64,000 nucleotides of DNA from Methylorubrum sp. B1-46 (GCF_021117295.1 NZ_CP088247.1:2433001-2497000); one strand, 5' to 3'. Positions 26,991-37,013 are shown, numbered from the stretch's first letter. Notes: a model not told the origin generated them from the letters alone. Numbers and translations: made by a program.

Positions 26991-27935
26991 ATGTCTGAGA
27001 ACGAACCGGAACACGACACGGACGAAGGTGTCCCGCCGCAGGAGACGCGGGCGGGCTTCGTCGCGCTGATCGGCGTGCCGAATGCCGGCAAGTCGACCCT
27101 CCTGAACGCGCTGGTCGGCGCCAAGGTCTCGATCGTGTCCCGAAAGGTCCAGACGACGCGGGCGCTGGTGCGCGGCATCGTCATGGAGGGCGACGCGCAG
27201 ATCGTGCTGGTGGACACCCCCGGCATCTTCGCGCCCAAGCGCCGCCTCGACCGGGCGATGGTGCATTCGGCCTGGAGCGGCGCGGCCGATGCCGACGCGG
27301 TCTGCCTGCTGGTCGATGCCCGCAAGGGGGCGGACGAGGAGGTCGAGACCATCCTGCGTCGCCTGCCCGAGGTAAAGCGGCCGAAAATCCTGATCCTCAA
27401 CAAGATCGACCTGATCGCCCGCGAGCGCCTGCTCGAACTGGTGGCCAAGCTCAACGCGATGGTGCCGTTCGAGGACACCTTCCTGATCTCGGCGCTCAAG
27501 GGCGACGGCGTTGCCGATCTGCGCAAGGCGCTGGCCGCCCGGATGCCGCCCGGCCCCTGGCTCTACCCGGAAGACCAGATCTCCGACGCGCCCCTTCGCA
27601 TGCTAGCCGCCGAGATCACGCGGGAAAAGATCTACGACCGGCTCCACGAGGAACTGCCCTACCGCTCCACCGTCGAGACCGACCAGTGGCAGGTGCGGCC
27701 CGACGGCTCGGTGCGGATCGAGCAGACCATCTTCGTCGAGCGCGAGAGCCAGCGCTCGATCGTGCTCGGCAAGGGCGGCCAGACCATCAAGGCGATCGGG
27801 CAGGCCGCCCGCATCGAGATCGCCGAGGTGGCCGAGGCCAAGGTCCACCTGTTCCTGCACGTGAAGGTCCGCGAGAACTGGGCCGACGACCCCGCGCGCT
27901 ATCGCGAGATGGGGCTCGAATTCCCGACCGGCTGA
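26991..27935 (+). CDS. era: GTPase Era
   Basis: A 314-aa Era GTPase, a 30S ribosome assembly factor binding the 3' end of 16S rRNA. G1 is GVPNAGKST, the G2 region has QTTRALVRG, G3 is DTPGI, G4 is NKID and G5 is ISALKGDG. The KH domain is C-terminal, with ERESQRSIVLGKGGQTIKAIG. The usual downstream recO is absent; instead a palindromic repeat and an unrelated methyltransferase follow. Confidence 0.96.
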   Translation: MSENEPEHDTDEGVPPQETRAGFVALIGVPNAGKSTLLNALVGAKVSIVSRKVQTTRALVRGIVMEGDAQIVLVDTPGIFAPKRRLDRAMVHSAWSGAADADAVCLLVDARKGADEEVETILRRLPEVKRPKILILNKIDLIARERLLELVAKLNAMVPFEDTFLISALKGDGVADLRKALAARMPPGPWLYPEDQISDAPLRMLAAEITREKIYDRLHEELPYRSTVETDQWQVRPDGSVRIEQTIFVERESQRSIVLGKGGQTIKAIGQAARIEIAEVAEAKVHLFLHVKVRENWADDPARYREMGLEFPTG

Positions 27936-27962
27936 CCTCTATTCCCTCTCGAGAATCTTCAC

Positions 27963-28074
27963 CCTCATCCTGAGGTGGCGCCGCGAAGCGGCGTCCTCGA
28001 AGGAGCCTCCAGATCTCGCGCGATCCGCTGGAAGATCCGTCAAAGCCCGCTGGCGCGGGCACCTCAGGATGAGG
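27963..28074. repeat. Interspersed palindromic repeat, copy 2
   Basis: A 112-bp element with the same perfect 15-bp inverted ends as the copy at 912-1017 (27963-27977 and 28060-28074) and shared inner text (CGAAGGAGCCTCCAGAT, GATCCGCTGGA-like). It lies between era and the RsmC-like gene. Confidence 0.8.
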
Positions 28075-28129
28075 GGCAGGATCGGATGACCCGATCGTCG
28101 CCGAGCGCCACGGCCCGAACACCAGCCCC

Positions 28130-29056
28130 ATGCCCCAGACCGACCCTGACATCCGGGCCATCCTCTACGGCCTCCCGCCCGCCGACCTCGCGGCCGTGCC
28201 GGAGGACGCCGCACAGGTCTCGCCGCTGATCCCCGGCTCGGCGCGGCTGGAGGACATCGCCGAGGCGAGCCTGGAGGCCGCCCTGCTGCTGGCTCCGCCC
28301 GGCACGGTGGAGCGGCGATACGTCCTGGCGCTGGCCATCCGGGCCCTGCGGCCCGGCGGGCGGCTCGTGGCGCTGGCGCCCAAGGACAAGGGCGGCACGC
28401 GGCTCGCCAAGGAGCTGCGCGGCTTCGGCTGCGCGGTGACCGACGAGCCGCGTCGCCACCACCGCATCTGCACCGCGACGCGGCCCGAGACGCCCGCCGG
28501 CATCACGGCGACCATCGAGGCCGGCGCCCCGCGCCACATCGACAACCTCTCGCTCTGCACGCAGCCCGGCATCTTCTCCTGGGATCGGCTCGACCCCGGC
28601 TCCGCCCTGCTGCTGCGCCGCCTGCCGGCGCTCGCGGGGCGCGGCGCCGATTTCGGCTGCGGCCTCGGTATCCTGGCGCGCGAGGTTCTGAAATCCGACA
28701 AGGTCGTTGCGCTCGCGCTGATCGACATCGACCGCCGCGCGACCGAGATGGCCCGGCGCAATGTCGGCGATGCGCGGGCCAGCCTGCACTGGGCCGATCT
28801 GCGCGGGCCGGAGCCGGCTCTGTCGGGCCTCGACTTCGTCGTCTCCAACCCGCCCTTCCACGACGGCGGCGCCGAGGACCAGGCACTTGGACAGGCCTTC
28901 ATCGCCCGCGCGGCGGCGGCCCTTCGGCCGGGCGGGACGCTGCATCTCGTGGCCAACGCCCATCTCCCCTACGAGGCGCCGTTGCGCGCCGCCTTCCGCA
29001 CCGTCACGCCGGTGGTGACGGAGGGGGGCTACAAGCTGTTCGAGGCGCGCAAATGA
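28130..29056 (+). CDS. RsmC-like class I methyltransferase
   Basis: A 308-aa SAM-dependent methyltransferase with the two-part RsmC/RlmG layout: a degenerate N-terminal domain (about 1-140) and an active C-terminal domain. Motif I is ADFGCGLGIL, and the N6/N2-type catalytic motif is VVSNPPFHDGG. In E. coli RsmC methylates G1207 of 16S rRNA; the exact substrate here is unproven. It is followed after 13 bp by a pseudouridine synthase, so the pair may be an rRNA-modification operon. Confidence 0.85.
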   Translation: MPQTDPDIRAILYGLPPADLAAVPEDAAQVSPLIPGSARLEDIAEASLEAALLLAPPGTVERRYVLALAIRALRPGGRLVALAPKDKGGTRLAKELRGFGCAVTDEPRRHHRICTATRPETPAGITATIEAGAPRHIDNLSLCTQPGIFSWDRLDPGSALLLRRLPALAGRGADFGCGLGILAREVLKSDKVVALALIDIDRRATEMARRNVGDARASLHWADLRGPEPALSGLDFVVSNPPFHDGGAEDQALGQAFIARAAAALRPGGTLHLVANAHLPYEAPLRAAFRTVTPVVTEGGYKLFEARK

Positions 29057-29069
29057 GCGAGGCCCGCCC

Positions 29070-29798
29070 ATGAAGGCCGTCCGCCTCGACCGGCTGCTGG
29101 CCAATCTCGGCTACGGCTCGCGCCGTGAAGTCGAGGGGTTGGCCCGCGCCGGCCTCGTCCGCCTCGACGGCCTGGCCCTGCGGGACGCCTCGCAGCGCAT
29201 CCCGCTCGAACCCGACCTCTCCGCCCGGATGACGGTGCAGGGTGAGGCGCTCGATCCACTGCCGGGTGTCTGCCTGATGCTGCACAAGCCGCTCGGCGTC
29301 ACCTGCTCGCACAAGGAGGCGGGGCCGCTGGTCTACGGCCTTCTGCCCGAGCGTTGGCGGCGGCGCGATCCGGCGCTCTCCACGGTCGGACGCCTCGACA
29401 AGGAGACCTCGGGCCTCCTGCTGATGACCGACGACGGGGCGCTGCTGCACCGGATCATCTCGCCGAAGGCCAAGGTCTCGAAGCGCTATCGCGTGACGCT
29501 GGCCCGTCCGCTCCAGGGCGACGAGGCCGCGATCCTCGCCTCGGGTGAACTGATGCTGGAGGGCGAGGACAAGCCGCTCCTGCCCGTAGAGATGGAGACG
29601 GACGACCCGACCCACTGCACGGTGACCCTGCATGAGGGGCGCTACCATCAGGTCCGGCGTATGTTCGCCGCCCTCGGCAACCATGTCGACGCGCTCCATC
29701 GCGACCGCGTCGGCGGCCTCGCGCTTCCCTCCGAGCTGCCGGCGGGAGAGTTCCGGATCCTGGGGCCCGGCGAGATCGCCACCTTGTTTGAGGGGTAG
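29070..29798 (+). CDS. rsuA: RsuA-type rRNA pseudouridine synthase
   Basis: A 242-aa enzyme with an N-terminal S4 RNA-binding domain (VRLDRLLANLGYGSRREVEGL) and the RsuA/RluB/RluE catalytic domain. The catalytic aspartate is in VGRLDKETSGLLLMTDDG, and other family blocks are MLHKPLGVTCSH, SKRYRVTL and LHEGRYHQVRRMFAALG. TDDG, and not TTDG, favours RsuA (16S position 516) over RluB. It is probably co-transcribed with the RsmC-like gene. Confidence 0.88.
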   Translation: MKAVRLDRLLANLGYGSRREVEGLARAGLVRLDGLALRDASQRIPLEPDLSARMTVQGEALDPLPGVCLMLHKPLGVTCSHKEAGPLVYGLLPERWRRRDPALSTVGRLDKETSGLLLMTDDGALLHRIISPKAKVSKRYRVTLARPLQGDEAAILASGELMLEGEDKPLLPVEMETDDPTHCTVTLHEGRYHQVRRMFAALGNHVDALHRDRVGGLALPSELPAGEFRILGPGEIATLFEG

Positions 29799-29854
29799 GA
29801 GGCGAGAGCAGCGCCATTTTCCGAGAGCCGCTGGCCAGCTTTCGGGACGAGGGT

Positions 29855-30478
29855 TCACCCTTCGGCGATCTTGCGCCGGGCGAGGCGCCGGTCGAGCATC
29901 ACCAGCGCCCAGCCGACGCCGAGGAAGGCCGCGGCGATCGCGCCGGCATAGGCCGCCACCGGGCCCCAGCCGATCTTGCCCACATCGAGGAACGGGTACG
30001 GATAGCGTGCGTCGTAGGCGCCGCGCAGCAGGGTGTAGCCGAGATAGATCAGCGGATAGCTCGCAAACAGCACGAGGTCGCGCCCCGCGAGGCGTCCCTT
30101 CGGCACGAAGGCGAGCCAGAACAGCGGTACCAGAACCGGCAGTGCCTGGTGGAGCAGGATGTCGCCGACCAGGGCGCCACCGCGCAGGGTCTTGAGGCCG
30201 TAGAGCAGAAGCCGCTGCACGAGCCCGACGAGCAGGGTCGCGAGCACCGTCGTCGCCACGAGCCGGGGTTGAGCTAGGGCCGTTACCCGCAGGGCGATCC
30301 CACCGAACACGACCAGGACGAGAAGCCCGGTCAGGTTGGTAAAATAGGCGACCATGATCCAGGCGGTGAGCGGCACCGAGCCGGTCCGGCCGAACACGTT
30401 CGTGAAGCCGGCGGCGACGCCGAGAGCGGCGCAGAGCGCGATCAGGGCGGCGGCGAGGCGGGCGTTTCGGGAATCCAT
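29855..30478 (-). CDS. Pr6Pr family membrane protein
   Basis: A 207-aa integral membrane protein with about six hydrophobic helices. It has the pattern of the Pr6Pr (FAR-17a/AIG1-related) family: FTNLTGLLVLVVFG, a polar DILLHQALPVLVPLFWLAF with the conserved His, LFASYPLIYLGYTLLRG and YPYPFLDVGKIGW. The ATG at 30478 begins MDSRNARLA; the frame continues upstream without coding character. Function is unknown. Confidence 0.8.
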   Translation of the reverse strand: MDSRNARLAAALIALCAALGVAAGFTNVFGRTGSVPLTAWIMVAYFTNLTGLLVLVVFGGIALRVTALAQPRLVATTVLATLLVGLVQRLLLYGLKTLRGGALVGDILLHQALPVLVPLFWLAFVPKGRLAGRDLVLFASYPLIYLGYTLLRGAYDARYPYPFLDVGKIGWGPVAAYAGAIAAAFLGVGWALVMLDRRLARRKIAEG

Positions 30479-30585
30479 GGTCGGTCGCGTCGGAGCCGGG
30501 GCGGGAAGAGCGTTCTGGCTCTGCTTCGCGACCAAGACGTGACGCGGCTTGACAGGCTCGGTCACGTGCCGGACGCCACGCCACC

Positions 30586-31377
30586 GTGCTGCTCGATCTC
30601 CTGCATCTCCTAACCACGCCGGCCCCGGCGGCCCAGCGCCGGCTCGGCTACCTGCGCGACAGCGTCTGGCTGATGTCGCGGGCGCGCCGCTGTCGCCGGG
30701 CCTGGGCGCCGCATCTGGAGGCGAGCCGGGCGGTGATGCGCGCGGCCATCGCCGCGACCGAGCGGGGCGACACCGCCGTGGTGCTAGGCTCCGGCCTTCT
30801 GCTCGACGTGCCGCTGGCGGAACTCGCCGCGCACTTCCGGCGGGTCGTGCTGGTCGATGCCGTGCATCTGCGGCCGGCACGCCGGGCGATCCGGGGATTC
30901 GCCAACGTCGAGACGCTGACGGCGGATCTCAGCGGCGCGATGGCGCTGATGACGGGCGCCGCGCGCGACCTCGAACCGCGCCTGCCGCCGGTCTGCGCCG
31001 AGCCGGGCACCGGCCTCGTCATCTCGGCCAACCTCCTCTCGCAACTGCCGATCCGCCCGGTCGAGCGGCTGGAGGCCTCGCGTCACCCCCTCGGAGCCTG
31101 GATGCCGGAGGACGGCGACGCCTTCGGCCGACGGATCGTCGAGGGCCATCTTGAGGCCCTGGCGGGCCTGAGAGCGCGGGTCTGCCTCGTCACGGACATC
31201 GACGAGACCGAGGAGGACCGGCAGGGCCGCGTCCACGCCCGGCACGATCTCCTCTACGGCGTGCGGCTCGGCAATCCAGAGCGGGAATGGACCTGGGAGC
31301 TGGCGCCGTTCGGCGAGACGGCCCGCCATCGACGCCTGAGCCACCGCGTCGTCGGCTTTTCCGATTGGCGTGGATGA
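30586..31377 (+). CDS. Uncharacterised protein with a Rossmann-like core
   Basis: A 263-aa protein starting at a GTG (VLLDLLHLLTTP). The middle part has TAVVLGSGLLLDVPL and a strand ending VVLVDAVHLRP, which look like motif I and the acidic end of strand 2 in SAM-binding folds, and VISANLLSQLPI in the place of motif IV. The N-terminal GYLRDSVWLMSRARRCRRAW and the later CLVTDIDETEEDRQGRV are distinctive. I do not recognise the family with certainty. No partner is adjacent. Confidence 0.65.
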   Translation: MLLDLLHLLTTPAPAAQRRLGYLRDSVWLMSRARRCRRAWAPHLEASRAVMRAAIAATERGDTAVVLGSGLLLDVPLAELAAHFRRVVLVDAVHLRPARRAIRGFANVETLTADLSGAMALMTGAARDLEPRLPPVCAEPGTGLVISANLLSQLPIRPVERLEASRHPLGAWMPEDGDAFGRRIVEGHLEALAGLRARVCLVTDIDETEEDRQGRVHARHDLLYGVRLGNPEREWTWELAPFGETARHRRLSHRVVGFSDWRG

Positions 31378-31587
31378 AGGGCGCATCCGGCTCGGATGAA
31401 ACGGGAGGCTGCGAAAATCTCAGAACAAAATAAGAAGAAGGCTCCCATCTTCAGGATGTTCGACATCACGGAACGGTTTATCTAGCCTAATGGTCCGATC
31501 TGATCCCGTCGATTGTATCGAGAGGAGGGTTTGTTCGGAAAAGATGTGCGGATAATTCAGAAAAACCATCCGGGAGGTTTTAGCACG

Positions 31588-31890
31588 ATGCGCCGCTTCT
31601 CCGCCCTGTTCCTCGCCGTTGCCCTTCTGCCCGGCGCCGCCCACGCCCTGTCGATGACGGACACGCTGGAGGCCTGGCGGCAGAGTCCGGCCATGGACCG
31701 CCTTCAGCTCGCGACCCGCTTCGGCAAGTCGTTCGTTTCGGTCAACGAGAGCTTCACCGCGGGCTACTTCGTCCGATGCATCGACGACGTTGCGGGCTAT
31801 TCGAATGCGCAGAAGGCCAAGATCGAGGACGCGGTCCGCGAATGCGTCGCCTCGCAGCTTCGGATGGCCGGGAAGGGGGCGGACGAGTAG
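31588..31890 (+). CDS. Small exported protein of unknown function
   Basis: A 100-aa protein with a Sec signal peptide (RRFSALFLAVALLPGAAHAL), leaving about 80 mature residues. The mature part has two cysteines (VRCIDDVAG and AVRECVASQ), which may form a disulfide. The ATG at 31588 has a strong CGGGAGG upstream. The preceding 200 bp are AT-richer than the surroundings. It is convergent with kup, 6 bp apart. No family recognised. Confidence 0.65.
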   Translation: MRRFSALFLAVALLPGAAHALSMTDTLEAWRQSPAMDRLQLATRFGKSFVSVNESFTAGYFVRCIDDVAGYSNAQKAKIEDAVRECVASQLRMAGKGADE

Positions 31891-31896
31891 CCGTCC

Positions 31897-33819
31897 TCAA
31901 ATCTCGATCTCGGTGCCGATCTCGATCACCTGATGCGCTGGCACGCAGAAATGGGCTCCGGTGCGTTCGGCGTTGTTCTGCATCACCGCGAACACCGCCT
32001 CGCGCCAATCCGACATCCCACGCCGGTCGGAGACGGGGATAATCGTCTCGTGGCCGACGAAGACGGTGACATTCTCGGTAAACTCCTTCGGAAGGAGGCC
32101 GGCGGCCACGGCGCAGTCGAGTCCTTCGGGAACCGAGGCCGATTGCATGAAGCCGTAACGCAGCACCATGCGTCTGATCTCGGGGGTGATCTCGGTGACG
32201 CGGGCGCGCTCCTCGCGCGGCACCGTCGGCGTCTCCTCGAACAGGGCGGTCACGATCAGCACGCGGGCGTGCAGGGCGCCGAGCCGCTCGACGAAGCGCA
32301 TCATCGGCAGCGGGATGCCCTCGGTGGCCGAGGATAGGAAGACGGCCGATCCCGGCAGGGTCGTCGGCGGGTCGCGGCGCAGATCGTCGAGGAACCGCGC
32401 CTCCGGCGGGCGCAAGGCCATGCGCGCCTGTTCCAGGCAGGCATTGCCCTTGCGCCAGGTCAGCATCAGGAAGGCGATGAGGCCGGCCAGCAGCAGCGGA
32501 AACCAACCGCCCTCGAACAGCTTCACGCTGTTGGCCGAGAGGAAGATCAGATCGATCACGAGGAAGAAGCCGTTGACCGCGAGCACGACGGGCAGGGCGT
32601 AGCCCCATTTGCGGGCGACGAGGCCGGCGAGCAGGGTGGTGATCGCCATGAGAAGCGACACGGCGATGCCGTAGGCGCCCGCCAGCGCATCGGAGGAGCG
32701 GAAGATCAGCACGGCCGAGAGCGTCGCGGCGGCGAGCAGCCAGTTCACCAGAGGCACGTAGATCTGGCCGCTCTCGTCCGGGGCGGTGTGGATGATGCGC
32801 AGCGGCGGCAGGAAACCGAGCTGGATCGATTGCCGGGTCAGCGAGAACACGCCCGAGATCACTGCCTGCGAGGCAATGACGGCGGCGAGCGTCGCCAGTC
32901 CGATCAGCGGGTAGTGCAGGGGGCCCGGCGCGAGGCGGTAGAACGGGTTCTCGGCCGCGGACGGATCGACCAGCAGGATCGCGCCCTGCCCGAAATAATG
33001 GATCACCAGGGCCGGCAGCACGAGCACGAACCACGCGGCGCGGATCGCGCGCGCGCCGAAATGGCCGAGATCGGCATACATCGCCTCGCCGCCGGTGACC
33101 GCGAGAAAGGCGGCGCCCAGCATCGCGAAGCCGACATGCAGGCCGGCATGGGCCGTGAACTCGACCGCGCGCAGCGGATTGATCGCTGTGAGGATCTGCG
33201 GCGCCTGCACGATGCCGCCGACGCCGAGGGCGGCCAGCACGAGAAACCAGACCAACATCACCGGCCCGAAGATCCGGCCGATGAAGGCGGCGCCCCGGCG
33301 CTGCACGAGGAACAGGCCGACGAGGATCGCGAGCGCGATCGGCACGATGAAGCGGTCGAGGCCGGGGGCATCGACCCGCAGGCCCTCGACCGCCGAGAGA
33401 ACCGAGATCGCCGGGGTAATCGCGCCGTCGCCGTAGAGCAGCGCGGCGCCGACGAGGCCGACGACCAGCAGCAGCGCCTGCCGCGAGCCGGGTTGCGCAT
33501 GGCGGGCGCCGAGCAGGGCCAGCATCGCCACGATGCCGCCCTCGCCGCGATTGTCGGCGCGCAGGATCAGCACCGCGTATTTCAGCGCGACGACGAGGAT
33601 CAGCGCCCACAGGATCAGCGAGACCGCGCCGGTCACAGCGACCGGGCTCGGGTGGCCGCCGGGGCTCGCGGCGCGCACCGCCTCCTTGAGAGCGTAGAGC
33701 GGGCTCGTGCCGATATCGCCGTAGACGACGCCGAGGGTGGCGATCAGGAGCCCTGCGCCGAGGCGGCGGCCGGGGCCGGAATCCTCGGCGCCCGAACTGT
33801 GTGCAGCGTCCTGGCTCAA
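31897..33819 (-). CDS. kup: Low-affinity potassium transporter Kup
   Basis: A 640-aa KUP/HAK/KT-type potassium:proton symporter with about twelve membrane helices and a C-terminal cytoplasmic domain (last 150 residues). The signature GVVYGDIGTSPLYALKEA is at the N-terminus, with ADNRGEGGIVAMLALL, LYGDGAITPAISVLSAVEGL and GGEAMYADLGHFG following. It is last in a group of three minus-strand genes (rppH, DUF2939, kup). Confidence 0.95.
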   Translation of the reverse strand: MSQDAAHSSGAEDSGPGRRLGAGLLIATLGVVYGDIGTSPLYALKEAVRAASPGGHPSPVAVTGAVSLILWALILVVALKYAVLILRADNRGEGGIVAMLALLGARHAQPGSRQALLLVVGLVGAALLYGDGAITPAISVLSAVEGLRVDAPGLDRFIVPIALAILVGLFLVQRRGAAFIGRIFGPVMLVWFLVLAALGVGGIVQAPQILTAINPLRAVEFTAHAGLHVGFAMLGAAFLAVTGGEAMYADLGHFGARAIRAAWFVLVLPALVIHYFGQGAILLVDPSAAENPFYRLAPGPLHYPLIGLATLAAVIASQAVISGVFSLTRQSIQLGFLPPLRIIHTAPDESGQIYVPLVNWLLAAATLSAVLIFRSSDALAGAYGIAVSLLMAITTLLAGLVARKWGYALPVVLAVNGFFLVIDLIFLSANSVKLFEGGWFPLLLAGLIAFLMLTWRKGNACLEQARMALRPPEARFLDDLRRDPPTTLPGSAVFLSSATEGIPLPMMRFVERLGALHARVLIVTALFEETPTVPREERARVTEITPEIRRMVLRYGFMQSASVPEGLDCAVAAGLLPKEFTENVTVFVGHETIIPVSDRRGMSDWREAVFAVMQNNAERTGAHFCVPAHQVIEIGTEIEI

Positions 33820-33913
33820 GGCAGCGCTCCGGAAGCGGGGCCGATCGTGACGGCTCAGCTATGGGGAGCGTGTCCGGCGTCCAGACCACCGCCTTGAGGA
33901 CTGTCGGGCGATG

Positions 33914-34570
33914 TCAGGGCTCGCGCGGAGCGGGCGCTTCCGCGGGCGCCTTGTCCGAACTCGGGCGCCCGTCGCGCAGGCGGGTGGCTGCGGCGGCTGC
34001 TTTCTCGGCGATGCGGCGGCGCAGGTCGTCGGACAGCTCGATATCGACGAGGCGCCACCCCCAGTCGCGCAGGCGCAGGCGGATTCGGAACTGCTCGTGG
34101 CGCGGATGATCGGGCGGCACGGGGATCACCACGGAGCGGAAGCCGCGCATGTCGGAGGAGACGTAGTAGCGCAAGAGCCGGCGGAGATCGGGGATGCGCA
34201 GGCCATCGCGCCGCTGGTGCCGGTTGGCCGGCGCGGCGAGGTCGGCGCCCTGCGGCCAGCCGTCGTCGAGGAGGTCGATTACGGCCTGCGGGGTCAGCGC
34301 CGATTCCATGACCGGCAGAGCCAGAGCCGCCGCCGCGTCGGCGATGCGCTGCCGCTCGCGCGGATCGAGGGCGTTGCTGTCGGCCTTCACCGCGGCGCTG
34401 ATCTGCCGGGCCAGCGACAGGCGCAGCGTGCGAAAGTTGACTCGCTGCTCGATCGCGGCGGCGTCGCCCGCCTGTACCGCCGCGGCGAAGCCGTAGAGCG
34501 ACCAGAACGGCGTCAACGTGTAGGCGAACCAAGCCGCCACCGCGAGAAGGGGAATGAGCCACCACCGCAT
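33914..34570 (-). CDS. DUF2939 domain protein
   Basis: A 218-aa protein with one N-terminal membrane anchor (WWLIPLLAVAAWFAYTL) and the DUF2939 pattern: PFWSLYGFAAAVQAGDAAAIEQRVNF, RLSLARQI, LPVMESALTPQAVIDLL. The C-terminal tail is Pro/Ala-rich. The role of this domain is not known. It starts 27 bp after rppH and is probably co-transcribed. Confidence 0.85.
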   Translation of the reverse strand: MRWWLIPLLAVAAWFAYTLTPFWSLYGFAAAVQAGDAAAIEQRVNFRTLRLSLARQISAAVKADSNALDPRERQRIADAAAALALPVMESALTPQAVIDLLDDGWPQGADLAAPANRHQRRDGLRIPDLRRLLRYYVSSDMRGFRSVVIPVPPDHPRHEQFRIRLRLRDWGWRLVDIELSDDLRRRIAEKAAAAATRLRDGRPSSDKAPAEAPAPREP

Positions 34571-34597
34571 CGGATCAGCCGCGGATGCGCGGAGGCA

Positions 34598-35182
34598 TCA
34601 TGCCGGATTATCCCTGGCGTTTCGCTCGGTGCCTTGCCAGCCGGTCAGCCCGGAGAAAGCGGCGACGACGCCCTCGTAGACCGGACGCTTGAACGGGATG
34701 ATGAGATCCGGCAGCGCCTCCAGCCGCTCCCAGCGCCACGCCTCGAACTCGGGCTTGTGGTGACCGCCGCCGGGGGCTTCCACGTCGATCACCGCCTCGC
34801 TGCCGGTCAGGCCGAAGGCGAACCATTTCTGGCGCTGGCCGCGATAGCGGCCCTTCCAGGCCTGCTTCATGACCGCCGGCGGCAGGTCATAGGCGAGCCA
34901 GTCGCGGGTCTCGCCGAGCAGCGTGACGGCGTCGGCCGGCACGTTGGTCTCCTCGTGGAGTTCGCGGAGCGCCGCGGCGAGGGGCTCTTCCCCGTCATCG
35001 ATGCCACCCTGCGGCATCTGCCACGCGCGCTCGCCGTCGACGTGCTCGGGACCCGCCTCGCGCTTGCGCCGTCCGATGAAGACGAGGCCGTCGCGATTGA
35101 ACAGAGCGACGCCCACGCAGGGGCGATAGGGCAGCGCGCTGCCTTCCGGCAGGCGCAGGAGGTCGTCGTTGGGGCGGGTCAT
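34598..35182 (-). CDS. rppH: RNA pyrophosphohydrolase
   Basis: A 194-aa Nudix hydrolase that removes pyrophosphate from 5'-triphosphate RNA ends and triggers decay. [21 protein letters not shown] is the family opening. The Nudix box (about residues 55-78) matches G-x5-E-x7-REUxEExGU: [30 protein letters not shown] and [22 protein letters not shown] are typical of RppH. The usual Hyphomicrobiales neighbour, the divergent polysaccharide deacetylase gene, is separated from it here by a chemotaxis receptor gene. Confidence 0.95.
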   Translation of the reverse strand: MTRPNDDLLRLPEGSALPYRPCVGVALFNRDGLVFIGRRKREAGPEHVDGERAWQMPQGGIDDGEEPLAAALRELHEETNVPADAVTLLGETRDWLAYDLPPAVMKQAWKGRYRGQRQKWFAFGLTGSEAVIDVEAPGGGHHKPEFEAWRWERLEALPDLIIPFKRPVYEGVVAAFSGLTGWQGTERNARDNPA

Positions 35183-35262
35183 CGCGGGCTCGTGCTGGCG
35201 GCGCGACCATAGGTGGCCGAACCGGTGCGGGCAACGCCGACCTGCCGCCCATCGCAGGCCGC

Positions 35263-35301
35263 ACAAAGAAGGCGGGCGCGGCCTCGGTCGCGCCCGCCTT
35301 C
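35263..35301 (-). terminator. Intrinsic terminator of the chemotaxis receptor gene
   Basis: Perfect 13-bp stem GAAGGCGGGCGCG (35268-35280) and CGCGCCCGCCTTC (35289-35301) with an 8-nt loop. ACAAA on the left reads TTTGT on the minus strand. It is 23 bp downstream of the receptor stop and upstream of rppH. Confidence 0.8.
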
Positions 35302-35324
35302 GTCCCCGCTGTTCCCGCAATCGG

Positions 35325-37013
35325 TCAGGCGGCGCGCACGTTCGCCAGGAAGCGGCCGACCTCCGTCGAGAGATGCTCGGATTGGCGCGACAGTTCTGAG
35401 GAGGCGGCAAGCACTTCGGCGGCGGTCGCTCCGGCCTCCTCGGCGGCCTGGGCGACGCCGGCGATGTTGCTCGTCACCTCGCCCGCGCCCATCGCCGCCT
35501 GGGCGACGTTGCGCACGATCTCCTGCGTCGCCGCGCCCTGCTGCTCCACCGCTGCGGCGATCGAGGCCGCCACCGCGCTGATTTCCTCGATCCGACCGGT
35601 GATGCTGCCGATGGCCGAGACCGCGTGCCCGGTGGTCTCCTGGATCCGGCCGATCTGGCCGGAGATCTCCTCGGTCGCCCGCGCGGTCTGGTTGGCGAGT
35701 TCCTTGACCTCCGCCGCGACGACGGCGAAGCCCCGTCCTGCCTCGCCGGCGCGGGCCGCCTCGATGGTGGCGTTGAGCGCGAGCAGGTTGGTCTGGCCGG
35801 CGATTGTGGTGATCATGGTGACGACGTCGCCGATCTTGGCCACCGCCGCGTTCAGCGCCCGGACATGGGCGGCCGTCTGTGCCGCCTCTCCGACCGCGGC
35901 CTGGGCGAGGCTCGTCGATCCGCTGACCTGCCGGCCGATCTCCTGCACCGAAGCGCCCAGTTCCTCGGCCGCCGCGGCGACGGTGTTGACGTTGGTGGCC
36001 GCCTCCTCGGCCGCCGCCGCCACGCTCACCGACTGGCTGGCGGTCCGGGTGGCGGCGCCGGTCATGCCGTGGGCCGAGGCCTGCAACTGCGAGGCGGCGG
36101 ACGAGACGAGGCTGACGACACCGCCGACGGCACCCTCGAGCCGCTCGGCCATCTCGCGCATCGCCGCCTTGCGCTGCACCTCGGCGCCGGCGCGGGCCGC
36201 GGCACTTTCCTCTTCGAGGCTGCGCATGCGAATCAGGCCGTCCTTGAAGATCTGGACCGCGTCCGCGATCGATCCGATCTCGGTCCGCTGACCCTGGTGC
36301 GGGATCGAGACCGAGACGTCGCCCGCGGCCAAGGCCTGCATCGGCCCGACAACGGAGGCGATGCCGCGGGTGACGCCGCGGATGATCAGCACGGCGAGCA
36401 GGACGGCAAGGGCGACGCCGAAGAGGAGGACGGCGAGGCCGATCGTCCGGACCCGCTGGTACACGACCTCGCCCGTTTCCATCGCCCGGGCGGCACCCTC
36501 GTTGTTGAAGGCGATCAGCTTCTCGAGGGCGTTCGACATCGCCCGGCGCGGCGCCAGTCCCTTCGCCTCGTAATAGGTGAAGGCCTCCGCCTTGCGCCCC
36601 TGACGAGAGAGATCCATCACGATCCGCCGCTCGGTCTCGAAGGCGGCGGCCTCGCGCACATAGGTGTCGTAGAGCGTCCGCTCCTCCGCGGTCGTGATGA
36701 GGGGCTCGTAGGCTGCGCGCTTGTCAGCGATCAGCTTGCCGAAGCGCTCGAAATCCTTGTCCATGGTCTGGATCATCTGCGGATCGACGGCCTGCGTGTG
36801 GCGCAGCATCACGCCATTCATCCGGGCGGCCGCGGTGTCGATCTCGCCGAGCAGGCGCACGCTCGGAAGCCAGTTGCGCTCGATGTCGAGCGCCTGATCG
36901 CGCATCGTCTGCGTGCCGAAGAGACCGAGGAGGCCCAGGCCGACGAGGAGTATCGTCAGCAGCGCGAAGGAGCCGATCAGCTTGCTGCGGATGGGAAGCG
37001 TTTGGAGAGACAC
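35325..37013 (-). CDS. Methyl-accepting chemotaxis protein
   Basis: A 562-aa transmembrane chemoreceptor. Helix 1 is [21 protein letters not shown]; a four-helix-bundle sensor (about 30-185) follows; helix 2 is [20 protein letters not shown]. Next come a HAMP domain ([20 protein letters not shown] ...) and a long signalling coiled coil whose hairpin tip reads [20 protein letters not shown], the conserved CheA/CheW contact. Start is a GTG at 37013 with CGGAG upstream, giving [11 protein letters not shown]. No che genes are adjacent. It has its own terminator and an AT-rich upstream region. Confidence 0.93.
   Translation of the reverse strand: MSLQTLPIRSKLIGSFALLTILLVGLGLLGLFGTQTMRDQALDIERNWLPSVRLLGEIDTAAARMNGVMLRHTQAVDPQMIQTMDKDFERFGKLIADKRAAYEPLITTAEERTLYDTYVREAAAFETERRIVMDLSRQGRKAEAFTYYEAKGLAPRRAMSNALEKLIAFNNEGAARAMETGEVVYQRVRTIGLAVLLFGVALAVLLAVLIIRGVTRGIASVVGPMQALAAGDVSVSIPHQGQRTEIGSIADAVQIFKDGLIRMRSLEEESAAARAGAEVQRKAAMREMAERLEGAVGGVVSLVSSAASQLQASAHGMTGAATRTASQSVSVAAAAEEAATNVNTVAAAAEELGASVQEIGRQVSGSTSLAQAAVGEAAQTAAHVRALNAAVAKIGDVVTMITTIAGQTNLLALNATIEAARAGEAGRGFAVVAAEVKELANQTARATEEISGQIGRIQETTGHAVSAIGSITGRIEEISAVAASIAAAVEQQGAATQEIVRNVAQAAMGAGEVTSNIAGVAQAAEEAGATAAEVLAASSELSRQSEHLSTEVGRFLANVRAA

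Noticed and set aside
29004-30617. A 537-codon open frame on the minus strand
   Set aside because: Antisense to the RsuA-type gene and out of frame with the Pr6Pr gene; no recognisable domain.
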